Made by a program: the position numbers and the translations under genes | Assembly (NCBI GenBank): GCA_958510875.1 | Contig: OY294067.1 | Location: 152,160,962-152,224,961 of the forward strand | DNA length: 64,000 bases | From: Endomychus coccineus | Taxonomy: Eukaryota; Arthropoda; Insecta; Coleoptera; Endomychidae | Reading direction: 5' to 3' | Notes under the pieces: generated by a model | Databases searched by the model: none | Told to the model about the DNA's origin: nothing | The model's input: only the letters and a program-made list of their open reading frames with translations | In this document: positions 13,501-28,500 of the stretch, in pieces | Numbering within the stretch: position 1 is the first letter of the stretch | Layout of the letters: each line of letters starts with the position of its first letter

Positions 13501-16500
13501 TTCTATCGACCTGCGCCCTGTTTGAGAACTTTTGCCGGCGCGGTGTTGTGTACTTGATGCACAAGTGAAAGCAAAAAATTGTCATAACAAAACGAGGGTG
13601 AGCAGCGAAGATAGTGATTTATGGATCATTTAATTTCTTTTCCGTCTATCAACTATGGATTCATCAGCAGATTTTTCTGATGACAATGGACAATTGTGAA
13701 ATCACCGTATAGCTGACACACCGCAGGTCGAAACAACTGAGAACCCTTACTGTTTTGTTCAGATCTTGTGAGTTTGGGTTATACTTGATAATATTTGCCA
13801 TTTTAGGCCCATTCATCAATATTTTCTTTATAATCAAATATCCGTCGGAATACTGAGACAGGGAAGTAGAGGTTTAAAATTCTTCAAAATTCATTTTTAA
13901 CACATTAGTAAAGACTGGATTATATGTAAAATGCATATATGAACTGTTCCGATCAAGTGTATATGCGGATTGGATGTTTTAGACTTTTAGAGAATTATAG
14001 AATGTTTGGGTATTTTCATGTTAAATGAGCATGAAAATTAAAATAATGGCCTTTTTTCAGACAATGAAATTCCGAGTTGTATGATTCTGTTGGGATAGGA
14101 TAATTTACAAGCTACGAAACGTCTGTAGAATTTGAATTTCCAATATAATAAAATAAATGATATTGATAATTGTCTAACGTTTCCTTTTATGATGTAACGC
14201 TTATTTTAAGCTAAATCTCCATTTACAGATCAGTTACTATTAAACCATCAGTGATTGTGTTGTCGATAAACAGGCAAACATTTTTAAAGTGGTGACATAT
14301 AGTTATATTTAAATTCTTTGAAAATTGGTAACATTTATACTCATGCCTATTATATTTATACATGAGCATAAATGTGACCAATTTTCCAAGAATTTACATA
14401 TAACTATATACCACTATTATATTTTCGTGTAAGACAAAAATATAATAGACAAGTAGTGTTAATGTGACCTTTTCCCAAGAATTTATACGTAATTCATACA
14501 TGGGTCAACAATCATCATTATAATATATAGTTATTTGTGCAAATGCCGAAAATATCAACTCACATTTTTTTTGTTTCTAGGAATCGAACCAGAGCCTACT
14601 GAGTGGGAGCCAACTGTCCTAGGTCCTAAGCCACATCGCCGTTTGTTACAAACTGTTAAAGGACGGTGTAAATTTAAGTTTACTTCAATTATTGTTTTTG
14701 TTGTTGAACGATTTTTTGAAATTTGAAGGAAAGCAGTTTTAAATTAACTTAAATTTACTCCAAATGTTTTGAATCGATTCAATGCATATTTTGGCAGTTA
14801 CAATTTTTTTAAATTTTCAACCCTTCACAAAGGGGTGATTATTATACGATTTCCCTGGACAACAATAGTGTTACGTCACCAACAGCGAACGATTTTTTTG
14901 TCAAAATTTGAATGTAATAGGACCTTTCGTTTTTGAGTTATCGTGTAGACAAGCATTTCGTGACATACATCCAGACAGACGAATTTTTTCAAAGTTGCTT
15001 AAAATTTGATAATAAATAATAGTGAAGGAATTTTTGCTCTAGGTCTTTTTTTTACGATTTTAGAATTTATTACATCTTGTCTTAAAATTCCTTTTCCTTC
15101 GTATACATTAATTTTAATTTAACGGATCGAAGACAATACTGCACTAGATAACATTGAACATTTTTTGACAAAGTGAAAATTTTCCTAAATTATTATTGAG
15201 ATTAAATCCGGTCTCTAGACATTAGTCGAATCCAGCTGAATGAATTAATTCACAGCTTATCCGTTGAATCTATATCGCTGCGTTACAAATCGATCGAGAT
15301 AGTTTAGAAAAAAAGTACGTTGTATTTTTCTCATACTACGTCATTCATTAAGTAAAGACAAGAAATAATGTGCATGTTTTCCTCAAGCTGTGATATGCCT
15401 ACGTAAACAGGTTAATGAATGACTTTCCTCGACTCATTGGTGTTTACCTCTACAATTCACGCTTTCTGTAGTTCTGCTTTCGAGTTTTCGATTGTTTGCT
15501 GTAATTCTTAACGCATTATAAAATAATTTTTTTCAGAGCTATACAATCTTTTGCTTATTATCCTAAGGAGTTTCAATATGCATTATTAAAAGAAAAACTT
15601 CCTTTTACATTTCAGATAATACCACATACACGGTTAAGGGCCTAAGAGTAACAATTAGTGTTGAATCTTCTAGCATATTTTGAATGGGAAATAGAAATTG
15701 GAGATGTGTAGGGTAGCAGCTGCCAAACAAATATTCAAAAGAACCGTTTTCAATATACAGCAAAGGAAAAAACAATGCTATTATTCCATCTTCTGACAAA
15801 CATAGACCTCGCCTGGCATACAAAACAAGAGATCTTGAATGAAAGAACGAAAATGGCAATACTACTTACATTATATTACATGTATCAAGAAAAAACCTAT
15901 AAGTTGGAAACCTTCTATGAGTCAATAAAGAAAGGAATGTTAACCTGGGTAAAACATCATTATCTACTGTGTTGAATTATGTAAGTTTTTGATTCATAAA
16001 AGATAACAAAACACCCTTAATTAATATAGCAGCTATGAGGCACACTTTTGAAAATTAATAGTTCCAATGCATAAGGATTTTAATTTGCGATAATATGTTA
16101 TGATGGTTGAAACCATTGCCCTAGATTTCGATTTTAGAAATGCATAATTATTATTATCGTTGTGTTGTTTGAATTTATAATTCAATACTGGTTTTATTTG
16201 AGAAACATTTATTTCTTGAAGAATTGATAAATTTATATTTCCTCAAGCTAGAGCTACTCCTCCAGATATTGGAAGCACCTTTTCTATTATAGAAAAAGTT
16301 AAATTCTCTATTAAAAGATTGTTTCAATAGAATAAATGGTTTAAAATGATCCTACATCACGAGCCATAATATGTTGTGCCTATTTTCGTGTATAAATATA
16401 ATAATCACTTCAGTACAGTTTTCAAACTCAATCAGATTCAAATTAACTTCCACTAGGATTCTACTCTTCAACCAAAAAAGGAGCAAATTCATGTCTATGC

Positions 16501-19500
16501 GTTATATCACTAAACCAACCATCGTCACTTGAAATAATGTTTTCCGAACTACCTTAATCAACCATTCTGTATCAATAATCAATTTCTAAAATGATTGTGT
16601 AACAACACTTTGATATTATATTCGATGAATATCATACATTCTTTGAATATGTAACATAAATACTTGATCAACTTTCAGTAAATGAAATTTGGTACTTAGC
16701 GTACTAACTGAATCCTCTGAAGCAACATTATCGATTTGATTCATATTTTATTTACAGACCTTGACCCAACGGACGAACTTAAAGTTGCACTTAAACATTT
16801 CCTCATTTGTTGATAATATATCGAATTTTTGTAATAATCCGACGGATTATTACTTTTTGGGCTCGTTGAATAATTCAATTTAATTCGAAAGGAAGTTTTA
16901 TAAATTATTATATTTTGAACACGATATATCAGACAGGCCTAGAGACTGTAATCTGAACCCTCTTTCCTGTAGCATTAACTTCTAGGTCGGCAAGGAATCA
17001 TGCTCTACAAACGTAAGCACGGCACGAGGTCAATGGTACTTTTTTCCTGAGTCAGGAGTCCACGTGCAGTTGAGAAGAGCCGTCACTTACGATTCTTTCG
17101 CCTAGTTAGATTCCTATAGGCTGTTGTTATAAAGTATGGGCGAGCCCTGCTCCCGGTATTCCAAATTAAACACATTTTCTAACCTTTGCGCTTGGGGTGG
17201 GCCCCGTTTCAATGGTTTTATAAAAACTAATTACTTTGATTGTCAGGGAGAGTTCTTCACCAGCTACTCGTTCGGCAAGTCCAGCCAGCTTTATGTCCAC
17301 AAGGATGCTCTATTGTTGCATTAAGTCAAGTCATGTATAACCTTAATCCAGATTAATTTGTGTTACAAGATTATATTTTTTGAAATCAATTAATATCCTG
17401 TTTGTCAAGATTTGAACAAATTAAATTCACGAAATTTATAGAGATTAAATTAATTTATCAATTTGTGTTCATATAAGTGAACGAAGAAATTATTTAAATT
17501 CAACCTACGTTAAATTTAGCTTGTAATATTGTAAAAGAAAGAAACCCGGAGCTGTAGGTAGCTTGCGTAGGGATAGTTTGGAGCATTGAATTGACTCATA
17601 GTTAGAACTCGGTTGTGTAGCAAAATTAAACGTAGGATCTGTGCAACAAGGGTTATGTATTCCTAGGGCTGAAGCAGCGCTGGACTTGTGCACGTCTTCG
17701 GCGTTTTTCTGAAAGTGTTTGTTCCTTTAAAATCATTTTGTGCCAATTCCATAACATCCATAAAACCCGACGTAGAACTCGAGTGAGTAAATTTTTGGTG
17801 CCTTATTTCTACAAGGGATTCGAGAGGGACTTGTTATATTAGACCAATAGGGTAAGTGCATTTTGATTGCCAAAGAACAACTGTTATATTGACTTCAACC
17901 TCTGAATCGGCGATACGATATAATGTGGTTATTTAACCTTCAGATCACGCTCCGCCCGCCAATGTTTAGTTTGTTAATATATGTTTCTTTTTAGTCATTC
18001 GGGCTAGTTTCAGTGTTCAATACAAATTCCGCTTATCTGAGATCACTTAGCGGATATAATCGAATTTCAGGTCGTTAGGCTTACCCCAGGTTACCAGAAA
18101 GAGAGGAATCCTTTAATTTTAAATATTATCTACCAATCATCGACGTGATCGAGCGCGAAATCGATCACTGTTCCGTGTGTGCTAATTAGCTTTCATTGAT
18201 AATCTCTCTTAAGAGAACCTGAGCAGGAACTCGCTCGCTGGCGAAAGGGGTAGAAAGAGCGACATTGATAACGATTTCACAGGTTCCCACTTGGGGTGAA
18301 CCTGAATTTGACGTCTTTAAATTTATGTATCATTCCCATTTCAAAATTTTGGACTAATTTCATAATCGTTTGTCGTGATGTAACAAATTTTGCCTTTTAT
18401 TTTTATCCAATATACATTTAGCATTTAATTTGATTAACGAGTTTAACTGATAATTCCTAATCACCTCTCAGCGAATACGACCTTCAGAATTTACGCTTGA
18501 ATAGATATAAAGATGTAATTGTACGAGGCGGTCCCTTGGAAGAGATCAAGTCATCGTAGTCAAAAACAGTTTATAGGTGGGCTGAATTATACACCTAGTG
18601 GTGGCAACTTAAAAGAACCTTAAGGGTACACGGATCAACCAATAACTTTGATACCCGAACAGGTTCCCACAAACAATTCTCAATTCATAAAACACGTCGA
18701 TGAGGTATTGCCGCTAACTGAAATAATACCCAGCCGACTGTTACAAGTACGAGGTTCAGCGGTGATATAGGCTTTCAAACCTATTCACTTGTCTGGAACA
18801 ATTAAATCTGGATAATATAACGCTCGGCTCACTGTTACATTTTGATACGGTATAACTGAACATTTTACTCACCTACAATGTAATAATAACAGCCAACTGC
18901 AAACCATGATATTGCCATATTTGGATATAAATCTACCAAATTATGAGCAAGTGAGAACAATTCTGAAATGAAAGATAAAAATAATAATCCATCTATTTGT
19001 TGATTTGAACAAAAAAGCTCAGCGACAGGAGATTTTTAAGGGATCAGAAAGTTCGAAAAAGAAAATCGATTTCACTTAGTACTTTCGAGAAATTGAACTT
19101 AAAACCAACCAAAATTCACAAGTAGTGATGACTACACTAAATAAGGAACAAGTGTGTATGCACAGTGTGAACCCTTTTATAGTTTATTAGTGATGACTAA
19201 TCAAGATGTAATTGAAAATAATGTAGGCAGGAAGGAGACAATTTTAAGGAGTTGATACATTAAAAATAAGAAAGTTTGAAATTTTATTCAGAAATTGTTC
19301 CTGGTTGCTAATAAAGTATGCAATCTAATCAGTGGTGGGGCATCTTACACGTTAAATTCATGATGTTGCTGGTCTTCGAAAGAATAAACCAAAACTTTAA
19401 AATTAAATTCTCATCTCAATTTGCTTAATTGGCAAAAATTAAAATTCAAGAAAAAGTTATGGTGAGAATTAGAAAATAATTATTTGGGCTGTTATATTCG

Positions 19501-22500
19501 TTTTTTGAAATGGATGGAACCCTATACATTTTGGGTTAGAATCTTCTAACAAAAATAACTACCTCATCCTAAACTTGGCTAGGATTCAAAAAATTAGCAA
19601 GACTTTGAAAATGGAATTGCAATACCATTACAATATTCTAATTCCTTCAATAGTGGGGTAGCAGGAATCGAAAGATAAATTGTGGTTATCATCACATCAA
19701 AGAAAAGAAGATATTTTGACGACATATCCAGAAAAAATGATGGATGTTAATACTCTACATATTAAGCAAGATATGACTATTTGAAGGTAAATCAGAGTAC
19801 TACATGTACATATAACATAAAATTTATTAGGAATCCTTAAGTATGTTATACTCACTATTGCTTTGTTTAAGTTCCACTTGACAAGAGATATGAATTGGTA
19901 AGCATCCACTATGATAGGGGTCTTGCTTCAATATGGCATCCGTTAAAATACTACATTGATGAAAATCACAATTATAGTACAATCTTTCTGCTTGTGTTAC
20001 ATATAAATCTAAGCTATCCTTTAATTTCAACAAGTATGATCCATCTGTAGCATCCATTTGCTCCGTATCTGTATTTTTCAATCTCTTTACTTCGTTTTTC
20101 AATATATTTTTGTCATTATTTCTTAGCACATTCGGTGTGCTTATAGACATTGGTACAGACACATTTGGAGTAGCAGGTAACGACGAAATATTTTGAGGAA
20201 TTAGATTACTCAATCTATTATTGCTAGACAAGGAGGGATTATTAGAAGATAATATTTTAGTTTCATTCTTATTTGGTAATGTAGGAGTATGATATTTTTT
20301 CAATTTGCTTTCATACAAGGTTCTCAAGATTTCGGCTTCCTCTGGTTTGCACTGTTCAGATATGGGCAATGAATTGAGTAGTTCTTGTTCTGAAAATATA
20401 AATGTGATCAGAATTTTTCTTGAGATGTCTGTTGTTCTGATATTTTGAACAAATAAAATTACAAATATTAGCATTAAACACTTGTTTCAATTGTATATTT
20501 CTGAAAATAAAGCTTTAAAGCTCGAAATTATCAATTAATAATAATAATAAATGCATTGTTTCGGGTCGGCCACCTGGCGGCTGTATGACCAACACTATCC
20601 CCGTTGTTTCTTAGAAACGATGAGAACTTTGAATCAATAATTCTTTTAGTGGGACATCTGGTAGATGACGTTTGGATCACTTGGTGCTTTTGTATTCCCA
20701 AATGGGGTTTTCTATACCTCTGGCAGAGTTTGAAGCTGCTCTATACAGGTTTCCCGGTTGTAATCTGCCAAACTTGAGCAGTCGATAGTAAATCGAAAAA
20801 CAAGTTTTTCTTAATCGTAACTCAGACCGCAACAGCGATTTGGACAAAATTTTGTTTACATTTGAAGTGAGTTGATTTTATGAGAGCATATACTCATCTT
20901 AGCTTTGAAATTCAGACTGAGCCGACAGTTTTTTGTAAATTGACCATCATGCAGTTTCTATAACAGGCATCTGCGCATACAACTCTGGGCTGACCTCAAG
21001 AATCTCGACGAATATGCCCGAGTGTACATGCACTTAATAATAATAATAATAATAGTCTTTAATAACACATGTGCACAAGGGCAAGGAAACAAAAACAAAC
21101 TTTCTAATAGCTTACTAACCTACTATTTCCAATATATAAAAAAAAAATTGAATCAACCCGTCAACATTTGGCATATTTCACAAGCCAGATAATGATACTA
21201 GATACTCTGTGACAGCAAATCGAAACAATTTCTAATAAGAGCTATCGGAACTTCATCTAGTCTACTAGATTTTTTTATTCTGCAGTTTAATGATTTCATT
21301 ATTACTATCATTTGCGTTGATAGAAATGGAAAACATAGTTTTACGAAAACTACGATCAACTGTATCTGAAAGATCATTACGAAAATGAATTTTGAGTATA
21401 TTATCTATATTTGACGACCAAAAATGTCCGCTATATATTTAACTTCAACTTTATCATCCTGCACGAATTTTCTAAAGGCTGTGTTTTGTGGAAAAGGAAG
21501 TCGACTCGACAGAGGGAATAATAAACTACCCAGTAGTGCTCAGGAATATTGCCATCTACACGCGAGAGATGACGATTTATGCAAATTCATTCTCTTCGCA
21601 TCTCATACGAGATTCAGATAGAAAACTATCTATTGAAACTTGTATCTTGTCAGTAGCGTAGATTACTTCAAACGATAAATATCATTTATCAGTTGATGAG
21701 AGTGAAATGAGATAACGTGAAGACCAGTGGCGGCTCGTGAACTTTTTAAGAGAGGAGGCTGGACATAAAAGGTTTTTGTAAAAATATACTCTATTCAGCC
21801 AATTAATTTAACCTTTGCGGATGACCGTACCGGCTACTTCAGTGACAAAATTAATTGTTGCCCAGCAAGAACCAACGTGGAGGTATAGAGTTTCTCTTGA
21901 GAAAAATTTTTTTTTGTTCGTTATTTGTTTTTTATTTTATTTTTAATATTTTTTCTTTTTTTTTTGGAATTTTTCATATTTAGTTTTTTTAAATTAATTT
22001 TATTAACTTTTTTTATATCCTAAAGTCTTTATTTTGCGAAAAATGATTAATAATATTATCATAAAATGTATCATTATGTTTTAAGTGTTTTACTAAATCT
22101 TTTCAATAGATATTAAACTAACATTGTATAAACGATTTTGGCCCACTGTATTTCGCAAGTAAGTTTTGATTCGTTTGAGAGTAGAAAATGATCTCTCCAC
22201 CGATGCCGACGTGAGAGGAATGGTGACTGTGAAACAAAGTAGTTTATAAAACTGAGGTAAAACTTTGTTTATCATATATTTCATCTCATATCGGCGTGAC
22301 TGTCGTAGTGGCCTAAAATATCTTTATCCGAGTATACAACGCATAATTCATTGTGCAGTGCTATTTTATCAAAAAATTTATATTTTAGAACTAAGTTATC
22401 TAAAAGTAATATAATAAGATTCTTGACCCAGTATGAATTATATAAAAATTCTCGGGAATTAGGTCACATTAACACTCTGTTATAAATGTTCGTCTTTACG

Positions 22501-25500
22501 TACGTTTCGGTCTCACGACCACCATCAGAAGACTTATTTTGTTAAAAAGGGGTTAACTAAAACTAATTAGCACAAGCGTCCATATCGCACAATCTTCAAT
22601 CAAAAAGCTCACGCCGTCGAAACGAACAGAACCACGAATAATCGAAAATTGTATCGTTATCTAAAAGGGTATTGGGAAACTCTTTTGAAAAAGATTCAAA
22701 AATCTTCTATTCGTAAAGTTGAAAAACTTCAATTCATGTAAATCGGAAAATCGAATCTCAATTTGACCTCTTAATAGTATCTAAAATTTCTTGAAAAAGT
22801 TGTTTTTATAATGTATTTTCTTGTCTACCAAATTATATGTTTTCCTCCTTTTCGCGGGAGGAGCCACATCAGTTGAAAAATTTTCAAATAAAATATTAAA
22901 ATGAAATTCTGTATTACGGAAACTTAAAATTTTATCAATGAGATGTTTCAAACGATCTCTTGAATAAATTATATTAGGGAATTTATGTTGTAAAATTTGA
23001 AAAATAAGATCAGTTTGTTCAAATATTAATTCAAAAGTATCAAGAAGAAACAAAAATTCTTCATTTTCTAAATAAGATTTTAAACCAACAGCAGCATTTA
23101 ATGAAACCTGATCTGTTAAAAAGTCATCACTGTTTAATATAAAATCAAATGTTTCAATTAATTTGTTTTTATTTTTATGGATGGTAAACACTGCACATGA
23201 TGTTAAATTCCATCGAGTTGGAGCATTACAGGGAATTCTGTTTTCTACTATGTTATTTAAAACTTCAGTTCGTTTGGTGGATTTGCTAAAAAAATTTGAA
23301 AATGACTATAAGTTAGAAAAGAAGTTGTAACTTCCTTAATGGAACTACATGCATTACTTAAAACCAAATTCAGGTTGTGAGCGTAACAATGGGTGAAAAT
23401 AGCCTGAGGCGAAACTGATTTTATTTTTGTTTGAAGACCGTTCAAATGTACCGCCATTACGCAGATCCCGTTAACCATAAATATATTTTATAATTGTCAG
23501 TATTAAACGATCGATTTTGATACTTACATGACATCACTAATCCTTTCAAATCCGGTAAAGGCCGTTTATTTTTAAAAAACACTTTTTTGTCAAATGTTAA
23601 TCCACTAAATGGATTTCCTAAAAAGTCAGCAACTAAATCACGCACTCATTTTGAATTTCAATAATTTACGGAACAGACACATTCTAATATAACCTTACTT
23701 CGCGTGGCGTCACAAAACAAACACCGACGCAACACGCATGTGTCGCATTCCATACCACCGAGCGTACTGAGCAGTGAGCTGAAAGGCCGGCGGCTAAAGA
23801 AACATTTATGCGACACGGTTTTATTTGCGATTCTTATAGGAAAAATCGCGTTGATAACAATGATTGTATTAAAAATTTTCCAAGCCACGAGGTTCACTGT
23901 TATAAACAATAGTTAATTGTGAATTAATTGAACAATAGAGCGAAAACGGTACATCAAACACGAGAAATCTTGAAATAATAATGCAGGTATGAAGTTCGTG
24001 TTTGACGATATGGTTTGTGTTATTTTTTCCTTATCTGTTGTAGATTGATTCTAAAAAAAACAAACCTAATTATTAAAATTTTCAACATTTTTGTTATTAA
24101 AATAAAAAAATTAATTTCTTTCGCACATATTTGTTCGTGAGATGCATCGTCGATTGATTCCTACTCCAAAATCGTGATCAGCGACCAAAATAAACCCCGG
24201 GAGGCGAATTTGGTTGCATTTCAGAGCATATTGAAAAACAATTCTTAGAGACCACCTAGGTCATCAGTGTATCCTGACCACTAGGTGAATATTGAGAGTC
24301 GTGATTACAACTGTCTACCTCAAAAGAACCCCCCTCACAAGTTTCATCCCATTCCAAAAGATAGTTTTACGAATTCCCTTGAGACGATGTTAGTATCAAG
24401 ATGCCCTGAGTCCCAGTTTGAATCTGGCACCGGAATCGTAATCATCGACCCCAAAACCCCCCGAGAGACGATTTTGGTTGCGTTCCTGAGCATATTAAGA
24501 AACAGTCCCCGGAGATGACCTAGGTAATCAGGGTATCCTAACTACCAGGTAACTATTGGAGGTCATGGTCATGACCTAAATAAAACCTCCCTAACAAGTT
24601 ATTTTCACAAATTTCATGGATGCCCTGGCCTCCATATGCGTCGTTGCTCCAGTCCAACTTCAACAGTCGATAGAAAATTTGATTTTGACAAAAAAAGTTC
24701 CTATTAACATATATGCACCCTGTAAAGGTTACCTTTTAGTAACAAATTTGAATCAAAACAAATAAGGTCTCTTGATATTTCTCTGTACCTAGCACCGTTT
24801 CACGATAAATTTGATTTTTATGATTAATTACCACCACCATGAAAATCGGATGAATATTGGATAAAGGTTTTCGTTGAAGTTAGAAGATCTATTGTACGAT
24901 GCTGTGAACTATGTATACGAGCAAATGGGAATCATTTTGAAAAATTTCTTTTAATTTAATACGCAAAATTTAGAAAATGGTGTCTTGTTAACTCTTGTGG
25001 TGAACTTCTATAAATCAACGACCCCAAAAACCCCGAGTAATACATTCTGGCCTATTCCGGCTATATTTGGCCACTTTTTTTCACTTAGAATTTTAGCTCC
25101 TGAGAGTATATACGAAAAGATGCATTGTCCTCTGTAGAAATTCTAAGCTTTGAACATTTTTTTTAAATTATTTCTAGAACCGATTTTAATAAAAACGTCG
25201 AAATCGACATTTTTGGCTTTATTTCCTCGACTATTAGGTCATTTCGCCATGATAATCTAGATTTCAAGTTTTTAAACAAAATATATCTTCCGTTCCAGGA
25301 ATAAAGCCTTCTCGCATGCCAGCGTGCAACAATATAGGACCTGTCGTAAAATTATTCCACTACCATCACGAAATTGAAATGCTTGTATTAGGGAATCTTT
25401 CGTTCGTTTGCAGAGGGGAAAAAACCCTTTATAGAGATGGTTATGAGCCTTGAATCTCATGATCAATTTTTATTTTTTCCCTATTTAGTGTTAACAGGTC

Positions 25501-28500
25501 TGTCTTTTTTTTATAACATGATATATTTTCCTGTTTGTTTCCTTTGATTTTTTCCCAGTTCTTTCTGGTTTTCCAGGATTCAGTTTTCTGCAGATCTTCG
25601 TGCTGTACGTTTTGGTACCTGTAGTCACTTATGAATCTGGATTGTTTTCCGACCCTTTTCTAGCAGACTCGTCATCTTACACATTGACTGCAATTCCCTG
25701 ACGTCCCGGCACCCAGATCTGCTCAACGCGATTCCGGTCTGCCAGTGTTTTCAGTTCCTCTTTGCATGCTCATCTGCGATGGCTCCCTGATTGTTTTCCA
25801 TCGCGCACTGAAGGATTGCATATACCTCTGCTTGAAAAACAGAATTGTCTTTGCCTAATGAATAGCTGTAGCCTTCATCTGTGAAGTTTCAGAGGTCTCA
25901 GGCCCTCTGATTTGTGTATGGTGGCTTTGTGGGGACTGAAAGTCAGTCTCTGCAAATCCGTCCAGCTTATTATCAGGTTCAGCGCCTCTCGCGATCTCTA
26001 TCCTGTGCTAAGACAACTATGTCATCAAAATATCCAAAGGTTACATACATCTACATTAGGGTGTCCGCTATTTTTTTGCGTTGCAAAATCATCACTCTCT
26101 GTTGATTTTCTGATTCTCACTTTTACTTTTCATTTTTTTTTAATAACGCGGTATTATTTCTACTTATTCTTACGAGTTTATACATTTTTGAGGGAATTCT
26201 ATGATTGCTACTGTAAAAATAATTGAGATCAAATGCCAACTGATTATGATTTATTTTAAATGAAAATTGTTCTTATCGAGGAAACGGTTTAAAATTCCGC
26301 GCGCATATCGTGACGTCTTGATGACAGAACAACTGTCCGTACTCTATTTGTTCTGAGTGCAAGCGAAAATGAAGAAAGCGACCCCAATGGTAGAGAATGT
26401 AACGTTTTCCTAAAGTTATAAAAATACAGAAAAAACGTTACGATTTCTGCCATTAGAGGCGCTTTCTTCGTTTTCACTTACACTTAATACGTATAAAAGT
26501 AAAAGTCAGTTCCATATGATTTTTTTCCCGCAAAACTAAATGTTCATTTTTCAACACAACATGTTCAAAAGCAATAGAATAATAAGATCCAGGGCTGAAG
26601 TAGATCGCAAGATCTAATAGCCGCCCACCTACAAAATAAAATATTTAAGTCAATATGTATCCCAACCCCCAAAAACTGAATAAACGTTTTTTCATTCATT
26701 CATTCATTTAATTTAAACGAAGTAATACATTCAATATATCTGAATTAGAAAATAATGTTTATTTGATTGGTGATATCATTGATACCAATAAGTTACCGGT
26801 TTTTACTGAATCGAAATTACCAAGTAATTGTGAAATATTGAAATGTTTTTTTCGTTATATGCGCGTAACTAAAAAAAGTATAGATGGAAGTAAAAAGTCT
26901 GCAGTTGCAGAAGTTTGTGATATTTGGAAAAAATCGGATATTACAACAATGACTCCGTGTAATTGTGAAAGTAAACTTCAAAAATTATATGATGAATATA
27001 GGATTATTCGAAAAAAGAAAAATCATGAAAATTTTGGACAGAAAAGAAAAGAGTTTGTTGACAATTTAAATAAGCTGTTTTATATCGCCATGCCATTATT
27101 TATAAAAACAATGGATGAAAAAGACCAGAAAATCATTGAAACAAGATTTTTATCAAAGTATCAAATATCAAAACTGAAAAGTAAATATTTCCATTATAAT
27201 GTTGAATATAACCTATAATATAATAATAATAATAATAATATAGCTTTATTTTTGAAATTGTTACTTGTAGTAAATTTACATAAATCTACTTACGAAACCA
27301 GAGCAGAAAAATAAGAAATAATAACAAGAAAGAATAAGAATGTATACAATTCAAAAATCTCAAGGTGAAGTTCAAGCAGATAGTTTCCTATCCCTCGTTC
27401 TACCACTTAAACCTTGTGTTACATACTACATATATAAATAGTAAAAGGTTGCCTAAGTTAAGCTTAATCTAAATTCTATAACATATTAACTGTAACATAA
27501 TAAGTGTTTTATTTTCAAAATTTTTAATCTTTTATCCTTTTTCTGCGCCAAAAAGAAGAGAGGAAAATTGTTGAAAGTTGTTGTTTAAAGTAATGCTCGA
27601 AGATTTGTTTTTTAAAATGGGGATATGTACAATTTTTAATCTGAATGGGAAGTTCATTATAAAATTTGGATATGCAGTAAGTGAAAGATTGCTGGTATAG
27701 TGAAGTATAATGTAGAGGTGGAGTAATAGTACTTTTATGTCTTAGATTAAGATGATGCACGTCAGTTCTGAAGCAAATTTTTTTAAATAAATACGGTGGT
27801 GTTTTATTTAGAATAATATTATGATATAAACAATTAGACTGCAATAAGAAACGATTCTTCATATTAAGCCAGCCTAGCTCTTTCAATTTGTGAGTTACAT
27901 GTTGATATTTTCTTATTCCGAACACATACCTTATGCATGAGTTTTGTATTTTTTGAATTCTATTATGATTAACACTATCTAAGCCATGTGAATAAACCGG
28001 AGAACAGTAATTGAAATGTGACAAGACCAAACTTTCACAGAGCATAGTTTTGATATTGATTGGAAAATAATTTCTATGCGGATATAGCAATTTTAAAGCC
28101 ATTACTGAATTTCTAACGTAATGTGATACTTGTAATTTATATCTAAAAGTATTATCTAAAATTAAACCAAGATTTTTTGAGTGTTCTACTATGGGGATTT
28201 CTATATTATTAATGTGTATATTAAATTGTTGCGCTTTTAAATTGTTTACATCTGGTTTTCGACCGAATATTATAATTTTAGATTTGGAAGGATTTAAAAA
28301 TAAGCTGTGTTTTCTTGCCATAGAGTCGACGGAAGCCAGGTCAGAGTTGATATTAGAAATTGCTGAATTCAGTTGCTTAAGGTAGAAAGAAAGGTACATT
28401 TGCGTGTCATCTGCGTATCTGTGTGATTTGCAGTGTTCTATGTAGCTCTGAAACATGCAGGTATATATGTTGAAAAGCATTGGCCCTATAATAGATCCTT

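Larger units (their letters stand above)
8345..18872. other. CDC16 intron 6: nested transposon block, then unassigned sequence
   Basis: 10.5 kb intron. Bases 8.6-12.7 kb hold Gypsy relics interrupted by a MITE and a PIF-Harbinger element. A LINE linker scrap is at 13150-13420 and an imperfect hairpin at 14289-14414. From 14.5 to 18.87 kb I find no recognisable gene, RNA or mobile element, only AT-rich sequence with short accidental ORFs. Confidence 0.65.

Noticed and set aside
21036..21600. 5'-truncated LINE 3' end beside an AAT microsatellite
   Set aside because: The simple-repeat tail resembles the LINE at 27219, but no shared coding sequence could be confirmed.
23880..23905. Right terminal repeat of the hAT relic (AAGCCACGAGGTTCACTG)
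   Set aside because: It only partly matches the complement of the left end and no 8-bp duplication is seen.
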